Of a DNA stretch of 64,000 nt, positions 1 through 9,553 are shown piece after piece (the first letter of the stretch is position 1; each line of letters opens with the position of its first letter). The DNA is from Stutzerimonas xanthomarina (GTDB taxonomy: Bacteria > Pseudomonadota > Gammaproteobacteria > Pseudomonadales > Pseudomonadaceae). The DNA lies in contig NZ_RHQM01000003.1 in the NCBI RefSeq assembly GCF_003935375.1, forward strand, positions 284,451 to 348,450, read 5' to 3'. The translations under genes and the position numbers were made by a program. Under the pieces are notes generated by a model. That model did not search any database and was not told the origin of the DNA. It worked only from the letters and a program-made list of their open reading frames with translations.

Positions 1-362
1 GACGCGGGCCCGGCACATACCGCGGCCCCGGTCCCGCCGGCCCTCTATGCGCACCCGGCCCGGGACCGGGTGGTGCGGCGGTGACCGGCAAGGCGATGCA
101 GAGGGAAAGAACGGCGCCAAGCGCGGCGCGCGGCAGTGACCTGGACATGATTGAACTCCGGGATGGGATGAAATCGCAGCGCGATTATCTGCCCGGCCGA
201 TGCAGCGGTCCGTCAGGCCTCGGTAAGGACTGGGTAAAGCCACCCCATGCGTCAGCGCACACGCCGAACACCCGAGCCCGCGGCATGGTCTGATATCGAG
301 AAAACATCATCCAGCTGTCTTCCGGCCCTTGTATAGTTGCGCCACTTTTCCAGGAGGTCCTT
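1..362. other. Left-edge stretch without a recognised gene
   Basis: No convincing complete gene is seen here. One frame is open from base 1 to a TGA at 82-84 and could be the last 27 codons of a gene entering from the left, but it is short, rich in Pro, Ala and Arg, and matches nothing I recognise. The rest leads into the lipoprotein gene at 363, which has a clear AGGAGG ribosome binding site at about 352-357. Confidence 0.35.
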
Positions 363-779
363 ATGCGTACTCGTAACCGAATCATCGGCGGCGTGTTGGC
401 CGCTTCCCTGTTCACCCAGCTGACCGCCTGCGGCACGCTGTTCTACCCGGATCGCCGCGGGCAGATCGAAGGCCGCATCGACCCGGCCATCGCCGCGCTC
501 AATGCGGTCGGGCTGCTGTTCTACGTCATCCCCGGCTTGATCGCCTTCGGCATCGACTTCGCCACCGGCGCGATCTACCTGCCCGACGACGAGTACTCCA
601 TGGCCCCGGAAAAGCTGCAGGAAGCCATTGGCTCCGACGGCCAGATCGATCAGGCCCGCCTGAAAGCCATCATCGAGAAGGAAATCGGCCGCAGCCTGCC
701 GCTGGACGACCCGCGCCTGATCCAGCACAACGGCAGCGTCGAGCAACTGGCCGCCTTCGGTCTGCGCCCTGCGGCCTGA
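363..779 (+). CDS. Small outer-membrane lipoprotein, YceK/YidQ-like
   Basis: This encodes a 138-residue protein with a short N-terminal signal segment and a lipobox-like LTAC around residues 20-23, so it is probably lipidated at that cysteine. The CGTLFYPDRRG start of the mature part and the following hydrophobic stretch (about residues 45-70) resemble small lipoproteins of the YceK/YidQ type found in many Pseudomonas. The C-terminal half is charged and probably periplasmic. A strong AGGAGG ribosome binding site lies just upstream of the ATG. The next gene, a cation-efflux pump, begins 25 bases downstream, so the two may be co-transcribed. The function is unknown. The lipoprotein call rests on sequence, the family name on resemblance. 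Confidence 0.8.
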   Translation: MRTRNRIIGGVLAASLFTQLTACGTLFYPDRRGQIEGRIDPAIAALNAVGLLFYVIPGLIAFGIDFATGAIYLPDDEYSMAPEKLQEAIGSDGQIDQARLKAIIEKEIGRSLPLDDPRLIQHNGSVEQLAAFGLRPAA

Positions 780-804
780 TGACTCGCGCGGATAACGGCC
801 AGCG

Positions 805-1695
805 ATGAGCATCAATCGTGACCACGCCCGGCTCATGCGCCGGGCGACCGCTGCGGCCCTGGCGACGGCGATCCTCCTGGCGCTGAGCAAGGCCGTGGCC
901 TGGTGGCTGAGCGGCTCGGTGAGTCTGCTCGCCGGCCTCACCGATTCGCTGCTCGACGGCGCCGCGTCGCTGCTCAACCTGCTCGCGGTGCACTACTCGC
1001 TGCGCCCGGCCGACGACGACCATCGCTACGGCCACGGCAAGGCCGAGGCGCTGGCCGGGCTCGGCCAAGCGGCGTTCATCTGCGTCAGCGCGATCCTCGT
1101 CGGCGTGCAGGGCGTCGACCGCCTGCTGCACCCGCAACCGCTGGGCGCACAGGGCGTGGGCATCGCAGTGATGATCTTCTCGCTGCTGATGACCGCCATC
1201 CTGCTGAGCTACCAGCACCACGTGGTCAAGCTCACCGGCTCCACCGCCATCCGCGCCGACTCGCTGCACTACCGTTCAGACCTCTTGCTCAACACCAGCA
1301 TCCTGCTCGCGCTGGTGCTGGCCAGCTTCGGCTGGGAGCGACTGGACGCACTGTTCGGCATCGGTATCGCGCTGTACATCTTCTGGAGCGCCATCACCAT
1401 CGTCCGTGAGGCCGGCGCGGTGCTGATGGATACCGAACTCTCGCCGGAGATCAGCGAGCAGATGCAGAAGCTGGTCTGCGAAGTGCCGGGCGTGCATGGC
1501 TGCCATGACTTCCGCACACGCATTTCGGGCACCCGCTGGTTCGTGCAATTGCATCTGGAGCTGCCGGGGGACCTGCCGCTGTCGCAGGCGCATGATCTGT
1601 GTGTGGCGGTGGAGAACGCGATTCACGATCGCTATCCGAATGCGGAGGTGCTGGTGCATGCCGATCCGCTTGAGGTAGCGCCGCCGAAGCGGTGA
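805..1695 (+). CDS. fieF: Cation diffusion facilitator (FieF-type divalent metal efflux pump)
   Basis: This 296-residue inner-membrane protein has the layout of a cation diffusion facilitator: six hydrophobic segments in the first two thirds and a soluble C-terminal metal-sensing domain. The two HxxxD/DxxxD-type metal sites expected in TM2 and TM5 are visible as DSLLDGA near residue 48 and HYRSDLLLN near residue 155. FieF/CDF proteins export Fe(II) or Zn(II) in exchange for protons. Which metal is used here cannot be read from the sequence. The length matches E. coli FieF (about 300). A hairpin at 1751-1770 follows the stop codon. Confidence 0.9.
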   Translation: MSINRDHARLMRRATAAALATAILLALSKAVAWWLSGSVSLLAGLTDSLLDGAASLLNLLAVHYSLRPADDDHRYGHGKAEALAGLGQAAFICVSAILVGVQGVDRLLHPQPLGAQGVGIAVMIFSLLMTAILLSYQHHVVKLTGSTAIRADSLHYRSDLLLNTSILLALVLASFGWERLDALFGIGIALYIFWSAITIVREAGAVLMDTELSPEISEQMQKLVCEVPGVHGCHDFRTRISGTRWFVQLHLELPGDLPLSQAHDLCVAVENAIHDRYPNAEVLVHADPLEVAPPKR

Positions 1696-1750
1696 TTGGA
1701 GTTTTCGGATTCTATTTCCAAGGCACCCCCACAACGCCCTAAACGAAAAA

Positions 1751-1770
1751 GACCACGCCTGGGCGTGGTC
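1751..1770. terminator. Bidirectional-looking hairpin after the cation-efflux gene
   Basis: A perfect 8-bp stem, GACCACGC/GCGTGGTC, with a CTGG loop is flanked by AAAAA on the left and TCTTC on the right. It is positioned to end transcription of the efflux pump. The A-run makes it stronger on the minus strand. Confidence 0.7.
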
Positions 1771-2040
1771 TCTTCGATTCGTCTGGCCGATGGTAACGGC
1801 TTCTTCGCGCGGCGCCTCGTGAGCACCGGGGGCCCGGACCGTCGGTATTGGTAAGACCTTCGGTGGTCACGGCGGGGATGCTGCGCCGTGTCCGTTTCTG
1901 CCGGGGGCTGAAGTTGAGATAAAGCTTACGCCGCCACTCCTGGCACAGGATTGCGAAGATTGCCGAAATAAGCATCACTTGCGCAACCTTAAGCCATTAA
2001 TCCATCATTCAGCGCAACCAAAAACCTCACGGGCCTGAAA
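1771..2040. other. Gap between terminator and Lrp-family gene
   Basis: No gene is supported here. A 79-codon minus-strand frame (1739-1978) exists but has an Arg-rich tail typical of a random frame in GC-rich DNA. The last 60 bases are comparatively AT-rich and probably contain the promoter of the Lrp/AsnC gene, but I could not pick a convincing -35/-10 pair. Confidence 0.5.
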
Positions 2041-2520
2041 ATGAGCAAACTCGACCGCTACGACCTGCGCATCCTCGCCGAATTGCAGCACGACGCCCGC
2101 ATCTCCAACCAGGAACTGGCTGAACGCATCGGCCTGTCACCCTCGCCCTGCTCCCGCCGGGTCAAACAGCTGGAAGACGATGGCTACATTGCCCGCCAGG
2201 TCGCCCTGCTCGACCGCAAGAAGCTCGGCCTGACCCTTACCGCCTACGTGCTTATCGGCATGGACCGGCACACACCGGAGCGCTTCGAGCACTTCGAAGG
2301 CGTGATCGGCAAATGCCCGGAGGTGCTCGAATGCAGTCTGGTCACGGGGATGGACGCCGACTACCAACTCAAGGTCGTGGTGCCCGACATGGAGCATTAC
2401 CAGCAGTTTCTGCTCGGCACCCTGACGCGCATCGAAGGCGTCTCCAGCGTGCGTTCCAGCTTCGTATTGCGCCAGGTGTCATCGAGTACGGAGCTGCCGC
2501 TGGAGCATTTGCGCAGCTGA
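2041..2520 (+). CDS. Lrp/AsnC family transcriptional regulator
   Basis: This encodes 159 residues, the usual size for Lrp/AsnC proteins. The first 60 residues form an AsnC-type winged helix-turn-helix (LDRYDLRILAELQHDARIS followed by a recognition helix around LSPSPCSRRVKQLEDDGYI). The remainder is the RAM/ligand-binding dimerisation domain, ending in the family's characteristic V(S)SVRSSFVLRQV region. Such proteins sense amino acids and form octamers on DNA. The gene stands alone in an AT-richer gap, so its target and effector are not evident; the neighbouring globin is a possible but unproven target. Confidence 0.92.
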   Translation: MSKLDRYDLRILAELQHDARISNQELAERIGLSPSPCSRRVKQLEDDGYIARQVALLDRKKLGLTLTAYVLIGMDRHTPERFEHFEGVIGKCPEVLECSLVTGMDADYQLKVVVPDMEHYQQFLLGTLTRIEGVSSVRSSFVLRQVSSSTELPLEHLRS

Positions 2521-2683
2521 GACACCGCTCACAGCTTTCGCCCCACACTTCGCAGGGTTGCTGCCTATAATCCGCCCCCTTCTGCACCGCCCCGCACACG
2601 GATGATCCCGGCCGGGGCGGATCGTCCATCGCCTGCTCACCGGCGGGCCTCGCTGCAAAATGCCCTCGTGCAAGGGAATGCCC

Positions 2684-3076
2684 ATGAAAGACACCAACCG
2701 CGTCATGCAGAGCTACGGCCGCTGCTGCGCCAGTCCCGACTTCTTCGATGACTTCTATGCGTCCTTCCTCGCCAGCTCGCCTGCGATCCGGGAGAAGTTC
2801 GTGCGCACCGACATGACCACGCAGAAACAGCTGCTGCGCGCCGGCATTCTCAATCTGGTGCTGTTCGCCCGCGGCATGCCGGATACCAAACTCCGCGCGC
2901 TGGGCAAAAGCCATTCACGCGAGCAGCTGAATATCCACCCGGAACTCTATGACCTGTGGATCGCGGCGTTGCTGAAAACCATCGGCCAGCACGACGGGGA
3001 GCTGCAACAGCAGGACCTGCAGGCCTGGCGCACGGTGCTGAACAAGGGCATCGACGTGATCAAGGCGGCCTACTGA
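2684..3076 (+). CDS. Single-domain globin
   Basis: A 130-residue protein with globin-like spacing. It has an aromatic-rich CD region (FFDDFYASFL), an MTTQKQLLRAG helix carrying a distal-side Gln-Lys-Gln region, and a likely proximal heme-ligating histidine in LGKSHSREQLNI, followed by the G and H helices ending DVIKAAY. Heme-binding oxygen, NO or redox roles are known for such globins; none is shown here. I chose the ATG at 2684 because AAGGGA lies 7 bases upstream; in-frame ATGs at 2660 and 2678 lack such spacing. A TATAAT box at 2566-2571 could belong to its promoter. Family membership is fairly secure; the biological role is open. Confidence 0.85.
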   Translation: MKDTNRVMQSYGRCCASPDFFDDFYASFLASSPAIREKFVRTDMTTQKQLLRAGILNLVLFARGMPDTKLRALGKSHSREQLNIHPELYDLWIAALLKTIGQHDGELQQQDLQAWRTVLNKGIDVIKAAY

Positions 3077-3251
3077 ATACCGGTGAGACATTTCGCCGCA
3101 CCGGCGCCCGCCTCGCGCGATCCGAACGCTTTCCGAGCTCGACCGTCCAACCAGTGGTGGCACACGCGCCGACTAATGCCGGCGTATACTGCGCCGCTTT
3201 CGCGCCCGGCCTGCCACGGGCGCATTCGTCGAAGTCAGTCAGGAGATCCCT

Positions 3252-3470
3252 GTGGAGCCCGAAGTTTTCGAAAAGTGGATGATGATCGTGCTCGTCGGCG
3301 GGCTGATGGCCTTCATGGCGTTCATCATCTGGGACCTGGCCAAGAAGTCGAAGGCCGGTCGCCTCGGCACCGCCATTCTCTTCCTCGGCCTGGGCCTGTG
3401 CCTGTTCGCCTTTCTCGCCAAGCCGGTCATCGGTTACGTCATCGAAGTGACTCAGGGCATCCCGCACTGA
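3252..3470 (+). CDS. DUF2788 small membrane protein
   Basis: This 72-residue protein has two hydrophobic segments (about residues 10-28 and 38-60) joined by a basic loop (AKKSKAGRLG), matching the DUF2788 family of Pseudomonas and relatives. The start is a GTG: AGGAGA sits 6-7 bases upstream of it at 3241-3246, and no upstream ATG is in frame. The function is unknown. A TATACT at about 3184-3189 may be the -10 element. The gene converges on rluE, whose stop is about 20 bases away, with no obvious terminator between them. Confidence 0.85.
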   Translation: MEPEVFEKWMMIVLVGGLMAFMAFIIWDLAKKSKAGRLGTAILFLGLGLCLFAFLAKPVIGYVIEVTQGIPH

Positions 3471-3489
3471 ACTGATGCCAAGCCGGCGC

Positions 3490-4128
3490 CTACAGCTGCG
3501 CCGGCACCTCCCGCCACTCACCCGGCTGCAGGCCATCGAGCGCCCACGGCCCGATGCGCACCCGCACCAGACGCAGGGTCGGCAACCCGACCGCCGCCGT
3601 CATGCGTCTGACCTGGCGATTACGCCCTTCGCGGATCACCAATTCCAGCCAGCTGGTCGGCACGCTCTTGCGAAAGCGCACCGGCGGGTTGCGCGGCCAT
3701 AGCTCGGGCTCGTCCAGCTGCCGCGCTTCGGCGGGCAGGGTCAGGCCGTCATTGAGCTGGACGCCATCGCGCAAGCGCTGCAGCTGCTCGGCGCTGACCT
3801 CACCCTCCACCTGCACCCAGTAGGTCTTCGGCAGCTTGTGCTTGGGGTCGGCGATGCGCGCCTGCAACTGACCGTCGTTGGTCAAGAGCAGCAGCCCCTC
3901 GCTGTCGCGATCCAGCCGGCCGGCCGGATAGACGCCCGGCACCTGCACGTAATCCTTCAGCGTCCCGCGGCCATCGGCATCGTTGAATTGCGTCAGCACG
4001 TCGAACGGCTTGTTCAGCAACAACAGGCGCGGCTCGGCCGGCGGTGCCTTGGCCACGCGCCGCGGCGCGGATGGGCGCGCGGTTCGTGCAGGCGGACGCG
4101 AGGATGGAGGACGCGGTGGACGGGGCAT
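3490..4128 (-). CDS. rluE: 23S rRNA pseudouridine synthase RluE
   Basis: This 212-residue protein belongs to the RsuA/RluB/RluE pseudouridine synthase family, which isomerises a specific uridine in 23S rRNA (U2457 in E. coli for RluE). The catalytic motif [17 protein letters not shown] is present with the nucleophilic Asp at residue 73, and the family motif GRNRQVRRM is present near residue 170. There is no N-terminal S4 domain, which fits RluE rather than RluB or RsuA. Instead the first 32 residues form a Pro/Arg/Ala-rich tail, probably disordered and RNA-binding. The gene is read divergently from the urtA regulatory region. Confidence 0.92.
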   Translation of the reverse strand: MPRPPRPPSSRPPARTARPSAPRRVAKAPPAEPRLLLLNKPFDVLTQFNDADGRGTLKDYVQVPGVYPAGRLDRDSEGLLLLTNDGQLQARIADPKHKLPKTYWVQVEGEVSAEQLQRLRDGVQLNDGLTLPAEARQLDEPELWPRNPPVRFRKSVPTSWLELVIREGRNRQVRRMTAAVGLPTLRLVRVRIGPWALDGLQPGEWREVPAQL

Positions 4129-4256
4129 GGCGACGGGTCTCGATACGGGCCGGCCATGCTAGAAGTGACACCCGGCAGCTGCAAGTGGCGGAGTCACTCG
4201 GCGCGGCACTGAAATCGGGCAAAGCGGCCTCCCGCGGTGCACCACCGACCTTCGCG

Positions 4257-4273
4257 TGCACCAGCATGGCTCA
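4257..4273 (+). promoter_or_regulatory. Candidate NtrC binding site upstream of urtA
   Basis: The bases TGCACCA-GCA-TGGCTCA match the NtrC dyad TGCACCA-N3-TGGTGCA at 12 of 14 defined positions. It lies about 85 bases upstream of the -24 box of the candidate sigma-54 promoter, a typical enhancer distance. A second GTGCACCA half-site lies just upstream at about 4238. The call is by eye against the remembered consensus. Confidence 0.5.
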
Positions 4274-4338
4274 CCGCGAAAGCAGCCCGATCAACCCCAG
4301 ATCGGCGCAAAGCTGCGTCACAGAAGGCTTTGAGCCAT

Positions 4339-4356
4339 TTGGCACGGATGCTGCCA
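4339..4356 (+). promoter_or_regulatory. Candidate sigma-54 promoter of urtA
   Basis: TTGGCACGGATGCTGCCA contains a full TGGCACG -24 box and GC at -12, with exactly ten bases between the GG and GC pairs, as RpoN requires. It would start transcription near 4366, about 55 bases before the urtA ATG. Nitrogen-limitation control of urea transport by NtrC/RpoN is established in relatives, which supports the call. Confidence 0.7.
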
Positions 4357-4419
4357 TTACTCCTGGCGTTCCGATGTTTTCAGCCCACAGTTGCGCACGG
4401 ACAGCCAAGGAGCCCCACA

Positions 4420-5688
4420 ATGAAACGCCGTCCTCTGATCAAGACCACCCTCGCCGCCAGCGCCCTGATGCTCAGCGGCCTGTTCCCGTTCACCCTGCAG
4501 GCCGCCGAGACCATCAAGGTCGGCATCCTGCATTCGCTGTCCGGCACCATGGCCATCTCCGAGACCTCGCTCAAGGACATGGCGCTGATGACCATCGACG
4601 AGATCAACGCCAAGGGCGGCGTGCTCGGCAAGCAGCTCGAGCCGGTGGTGGTCGACCCAGCCTCCAACTGGCCGCTGTTCGCCGAGAAAGGGCGCCAGCT
4701 GCTGACTCAGGACAAGGTGGCGGTGACCTTCGGTTGCTGGACCTCGGTATCGCGCAAGTCGGTATTGCCGGTCTATGAAGAACTCGACGGCCTGCTGTTC
4801 TACCCGGTGCAGTACGAGGGCGAAGAGCTGTCACCGAACGTCTTCTACACCGGCGCGGCGCCAAACCAGCAGGCCATCCCGGCGGTCGAGTACCTGATGA
4901 GCGAAGACGGCGGCGGCGCCGAGCGCTTCTTCCTGCTCGGCACCGACTACGTCTACCCGCGCACCACCAACAAGATCCTGCGCGCCTTCCTGATCAGCAA
5001 GGGCGTGCCGGAATCGAGCATCGAAGAGGTCTACACCCCCTTCGGCCACAGCGATTACCAGACCATCGTCGCCAACATCAAGAAGTTCTCCGCCGGCGGC
5101 AAGACCGCTGTGGTGTCGACCATCAACGGCGACTCCAACGTGCCCTTCTACAGGGAGCTTGCCAACCAGGGCCTGGAAGCCACTGACGTTCCGGTTGTCG
5201 CCTTCTCGGTCGGCGAGGAAGAACTGCGCGGCATCGACACCAAGCCGCTGGTCGGTCACCTGGCCGCCTGGAACTACTTCCAGTCCGTGGAAAACCCGGT
5301 CAACGAAGCCTTCGTCAGCAAGTGGAAAGCCTATGCCAAGGCCAAGAACCTGCCGGGCGCCGACAAGGCGGTGACCAACGACCCGATGGAAGCCACCTAC
5401 GTGGGCCTGCACATGTGGGCGCAGGCGGTCGAGAAAGCCGGCACCACCGACGTCGGCAAAGTACGCGACGCGCTGGCCGGTCAGACCTTCAAGGCGCCGA
5501 GTGGCTACACCCTGACCATGGACGAAAAGAACCACCACCTGCACAAGCCAGTGATGATCGGCGAAGTCCAGGACGACGGACAGTTCTCGGTGGTCTGGGA
5601 AACCGAAAGCCCGGTCCGCGCGCAGCCATGGAGTCCCTACATCCCGGGTAACGACAAGAAGCCGGATCACGCGGTGAAGTCGAATTAA
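4420..5688 (+). CDS. urtA: Urea ABC transporter, periplasmic urea-binding protein UrtA
   Basis: The 422-residue product is a type 1 periplasmic-binding protein of the amide/urea (AmiC/FmdD/UrtA) group that captures urea for the UrtBCDE importer. Residues 1-29 are a signal peptide (KRRPLIK, a hydrophobic core, cleavage after LQA). The mature protein begins AETIKVGILHSLSGTMAISE, the classic UrtA start. The ATG at 4420 was chosen because the signal peptide begins there and AGGAG is present upstream; a longer in-frame reading from 4237 would run through the promoter. It is the first gene of urtABCDE, preceded by a candidate NtrC site and sigma-54 promoter. A 203-base gap with two palindromic repeats separates it from urtB. 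Confidence 0.96.
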   Translation: MKRRPLIKTTLAASALMLSGLFPFTLQAAETIKVGILHSLSGTMAISETSLKDMALMTIDEINAKGGVLGKQLEPVVVDPASNWPLFAEKGRQLLTQDKVAVTFGCWTSVSRKSVLPVYEELDGLLFYPVQYEGEELSPNVFYTGAAPNQQAIPAVEYLMSEDGGGAERFFLLGTDYVYPRTTNKILRAFLISKGVPESSIEEVYTPFGHSDYQTIVANIKKFSAGGKTAVVSTINGDSNVPFYRELANQGLEATDVPVVAFSVGEEELRGIDTKPLVGHLAAWNYFQSVENPVNEAFVSKWKAYAKAKNLPGADKAVTNDPMEATYVGLHMWAQAVEKAGTTDVGKVRDALAGQTFKAPSGYTLTMDEKNHHLHKPVMIGEVQDDGQFSVVWETESPVRAQPWSPYIPGNDKKPDHAVKSN

Positions 5689-5700
5689 GGGTAGGTCCGC

Positions 5701-5735
5701 AGGGTGGGCCGGGCGGCATTCCGCTTCAGCCCACC
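5701..5735. repeat. GTAGGGTGG-type palindromic element (degenerate copy)
   Basis: AGGGTGGGC and GCCCACC flank a 19-base spacer. The arms match the larger palindrome 20 bases downstream and others in this locus. It probably forms a stem-loop in the urtA-urtB mRNA. Confidence 0.55.
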
Positions 5736-5754
5736 AGCAGATATCACACAGTCC

Positions 5755-5810
5755 GTAGGGTGGGCTTCAGCCCACCGATGACGTTACCGGTGGGCTGAAA
5801 CCCACCCTAC
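5755..5810. repeat. Large GTAGGGTGG-type palindrome between urtA and urtB
   Basis: The 56-base element begins GTAGGGTGGGCTTCAGCCC and ends with the near-complementary GGGCTGAAACCCACCCTAC. It therefore has an overall dyad plus a small inner hairpin in each arm. It belongs to the same family as copies at 9434, 9505, 11313 and 11400. It may stabilise the upstream urtA message or partly end transcription. Confidence 0.75.
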
Positions 5811-5891
5811 GACAAGAAACCCACCGGACCGACACTACGAAACATCCGCCTAAACGCTCCACCAAGAGAGCGCCCGCTAGGGAAAACTCAC

Positions 5892-7463
5892 ATGAACACT
5901 GCCCTGTACCGCATTCTCCTGTTGCTCCTGCTGGCCCTGCCCTGCGCAGCCCACGCCGGAGACGCAGCCGACTACGCCAAGGCCAGCCCGGCCAAGCAAG
6001 CCAAGCTGCTGGAAAACTGGGCCAACGCGCCGGCCCCTGAGCGTCTTGAACTGATCGAGGCCCTACGCGCCAGCCGCGTGGCTATCGACCAGAACAAGAC
6101 GCCCTTTATCGAGGAAAACGGTGCCTACCGTGCCCTGGAAGGTGACGCCGAGCCGGTCGGCACGCCGAAGAAGCTGCGCCTGAATAACCGCCTGCGTGGC
6201 CTGCTCAACACCGCCCTGGCCAGCCACCAGCTGTACGCCGAAGACCCGACGCAGCGCCTCGCTGCGGCCAAGCGCCTGCAGCGCAGCGGCAAGCCGGAAC
6301 AGCTCGAGCTGCTCCAGCAGCGCCTGGACGTAGAGGAAGACGCTGCCGTCAGCGAGGCGCTGACCCTGGCGCTAGCCAACCTGCAGCTGACCGCGAGCGA
6401 CCCGGCCGTGCGCCTCGCCGCCGTGCGTCTGCTTGGCGAAACCGGTGCTCCGCTGGCGCGGGTAAGGCTGGAAAACCTGCTCGCCGATGAAGCGGAAACC
6501 GACGCCGCCGTACGCAAAGCCGCAGAAACCAGCCTGGCCCAGGTCAAGCGCAAGCTCTTGATCGGCGAACTGCTCGGCCAGGCCTTCAGCGGCCTATCGC
6601 TGGGCTCGATCCTGTTGCTCGCCGCCCTCGGCCTGGCGATCACCTTTGGCCTGCTCGGCGTGATCAACATGGCCCACGGCGAGATGCTGATGCTCGGCGC
6701 GTACTCCACCTACATGGTGCAAATATTGATGGCCCGGCTCGCACCTGAAGCCTTGGCGTTCTATCCGCTGGTGGCGCTGCCGGTGGCTTTCTTTGTCACC
6801 GCGGTGATCGGCATGGCGCTGGAGCGCACGGTGATCCGCCACCTCTACGGTCGCCCGCTGGAAACACTGCTGGCGACCTGGGGCATCAGCCTAATCCTGA
6901 TCCAGTTGGTGCGCGTGCTGTTCGGCGCGCAGAACGTGGAAGTCGCCAACCCCGGCTGGCTCTCCGGCGGGTTGCAGGTGCTGCCTAACCTCGTGCTGCC
7001 CTACAACCGCATGGTGATCATCGGCTTCGCGCTGTTCGTGGTGCTGCTGACCTGGCTCTTGCTGAACAAGACGCGCCTGGGCCTGAACGTGCGCGCAGTG
7101 ACGCAGAACCGCAACATGGCCGCCTGCTGCGGGGTGCCCACCGGGCGCATCGACATGGTGGCCTTCGGACTGGGTTCCGGCATCGCCGGACTCGGCGGCG
7201 TGGCCCTGAGCCAGATCGGTAACGTCGGCCCGGACCTCGGCCAGAGCTACATCATCGACTCCTTCCTGGTGGTGGTGCTCGGCGGCGTCGGCCAACTGGC
7301 CGGCAGCATCTTCGCCGCCTTCGGCCTCGGCATCGCCAACAAGATCCTCGAACCGCAGATCGGCGCAGTGCTGGGCAAGATCCTCATCCTCGCGCTGATC
7401 ATCCTCTTCATCCAGAAGCGTCCGCAGGGACTATTCGCTCTCAAGGGGAGGGTCATCGATTGA
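5892..7463 (+). CDS. urtB: Urea ABC transporter permease UrtB with N-terminal extension
   Basis: This 523-residue protein has a signal peptide (MNTALYRILLLLLLALPCAAHA) and a roughly 200-residue Ala/Leu/Glu-rich, repeat-like helical region predicted to lie outside the membrane (HEAT-like look, for example PAVRLAAVRLLGETGAP). A LivH-type permease domain of about 290 residues with eight or so membrane segments starts near residue 232 (GQAFSGLSLGSILLLAALG). INMAHGEMLMLGAY and the GLGSGIAGLGGVAL segment are hallmarks of branched-chain/urea permeases. It pairs with UrtC to form the membrane channel. Its stop overlaps the UrtC start (TTGA), so the two are translationally coupled. The long N-terminal part is common in proteobacterial UrtB. 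Confidence 0.95.
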   Translation: MNTALYRILLLLLLALPCAAHAGDAADYAKASPAKQAKLLENWANAPAPERLELIEALRASRVAIDQNKTPFIEENGAYRALEGDAEPVGTPKKLRLNNRLRGLLNTALASHQLYAEDPTQRLAAAKRLQRSGKPEQLELLQQRLDVEEDAAVSEALTLALANLQLTASDPAVRLAAVRLLGETGAPLARVRLENLLADEAETDAAVRKAAETSLAQVKRKLLIGELLGQAFSGLSLGSILLLAALGLAITFGLLGVINMAHGEMLMLGAYSTYMVQILMARLAPEALAFYPLVALPVAFFVTAVIGMALERTVIRHLYGRPLETLLATWGISLILIQLVRVLFGAQNVEVANPGWLSGGLQVLPNLVLPYNRMVIIGFALFVVLLTWLLLNKTRLGLNVRAVTQNRNMAACCGVPTGRIDMVAFGLGSGIAGLGGVALSQIGNVGPDLGQSYIIDSFLVVVLGGVGQLAGSIFAAFGLGIANKILEPQIGAVLGKILILALIILFIQKRPQGLFALKGRVID

Positions 7464-8535
7464 ACCAGCCACTCACCCTCACCGCCGCACAGAAAGCCGG
7501 GCCGAAACTCACCGCCGTCGCCCTCGGCATCGTGCTCGTCATCCTGCTGGCCATGCCGCTGCTGCACCTGCTGCCGGCCGAGCATGCCCTGCACGTTTCG
7601 GCCTACACCCTGACGCTGGTGGGCAAGATCCTCTGCTACGCCATCGTCGCCCTGGCGCTGGATCTGGTCTGGGGTTACGCGGGGCTACTGTCCCTCGGCC
7701 ACGGTCTGTTCTTCGCCCTCGGCGGTTACGCCATGGGCATGTACCTGATGCGCCAGAGCGCCGGCGACGGTCTGCCGGCATTCATGAGCTTCCTCGCCTG
7801 GAACGAGCTGCCCTGGTACTGGTACGGCACCTCGAGCTTCCTCTGGGCCATGTGCCTGGTGGTGCTGGTGCCCGGCGTGCTGGCCTTCGTCTTCGGCTTC
7901 TTCGCCTTCCGCTCGCGGATCAAGGGCGTGTACTTCTCGATCATGACCCAGGCGCTGACCTTCGCCGGCATGCTGTTGTTCTTCCGCAACGAGACCGGCT
8001 TCGGCGGCAACAACGGCTTCACCGATTTCAAGACCATTCTCGGCTTCTCGATCTCGGCTCCGGCAACCCGCGCCACGCTGTTCCTGGCCACCGTCGCCCT
8101 GCTGGTTGGCAGCCTGCTCCTTGGATGGCGGCTGGCACGTAGCAAGTTCGGCCGGGTGCTCACAGCGCTGCGTGATGCCGAGAACCGGCTGATGTTCTGC
8201 GGCTACGATCCGCGCGGTTACAAGCTGTTCATCTGGACGCTGTCGGCGGTGCTCTGCGGTCTGGCCGGTGCGCTCTATGTGCCGCAAGTCGGCATCATCA
8301 ACCCCAGCGAGATGGCGCCAACGCAATCCATCGAAGCCGCCGTCTGGGTCGCCCTCGGCGGACGCGGCACGCTGATCGGCCCGCTGCTCGGCGCCGGCAT
8401 CGTCAACGGCATGAAGAGCTGGTTCACCGTGGCCTTCCCCGAATACTGGCTGTTCGCCCTCGGCGCACTGTTCATCGTCGTCACCCTGTACCTGCCCAAG
8501 GGCGTCATCGGCCTCATCAAGCGGAGGGGCGAAGA

Positions 8536-8539
<4 letters not shown>
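7460..8539 (+). CDS. urtC: Urea ABC transporter permease UrtC
   Basis: This 359-residue LivM-type permease has about nine membrane segments. The GYAGLLSLGHGLFFALGGYAMGMYL segment near residue 72 and the EAAVWVALGGRGTLIGPLLGAGIVNG segment near residue 292 are diagnostic of UrtC. The start is a TTG overlapping the urtB stop; AAGGGGAG lies 10-17 bases upstream, and no ATG sits nearby in frame. Its own stop overlaps the urtD start as ATGA. With UrtB it forms the heterodimeric inner-membrane pore for urea. Confidence 0.95.
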
Positions 8540-9387
<848 letters not shown>

Positions 9388-9433
9388 GCCGCTCACAGGG
9401 AGATGACTGGCGCCATTCACCGAGGTCCTCCAC

Positions 9434-9464
9434 GGTGGATGGGTAAAGCGTCATCCACCCTACG
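9434..9464. repeat. GTAGGGTGG-type palindromic element
   Basis: An 8-bp stem, GGTGGATG/CATCCACC, is followed by CTACG. It is nearly the same as the copy at 11400-11430 before ureA. Confidence 0.7.
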
Positions 9465-9504
9465 CCCGCCAAACGCCCATGCCCGCATCAACGCAAACCT
9501 AATC

Positions 9505-9536
9505 GTAGGGTGGATAACGCCAGAGGCTTATCCACC
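9505..9536. repeat. GTAGGGTGG-type palindromic element, opposite orientation
   Basis: It begins GTAGGGTGGATAA and ends TTATCCACC, giving a 9-bp stem. It is read in the opposite sense to the copy at 9434-9464 and lies just before the urtE ribosome binding site. Confidence 0.7.
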
Positions 9537-9553
9537 AAGTGAAGGAGTCGCAC

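Noticed and set aside
252..977. 241-codon minus-strand open frame at the left edge
   Set aside because: It overlaps two well-supported plus-strand genes and shows no domain.
1739..1978. 79-codon minus-strand frame with a hydrophobic start
   Set aside because: The Arg/Pro-rich remainder, the overlap with a terminator and the absence of a ribosome binding site suggest chance.
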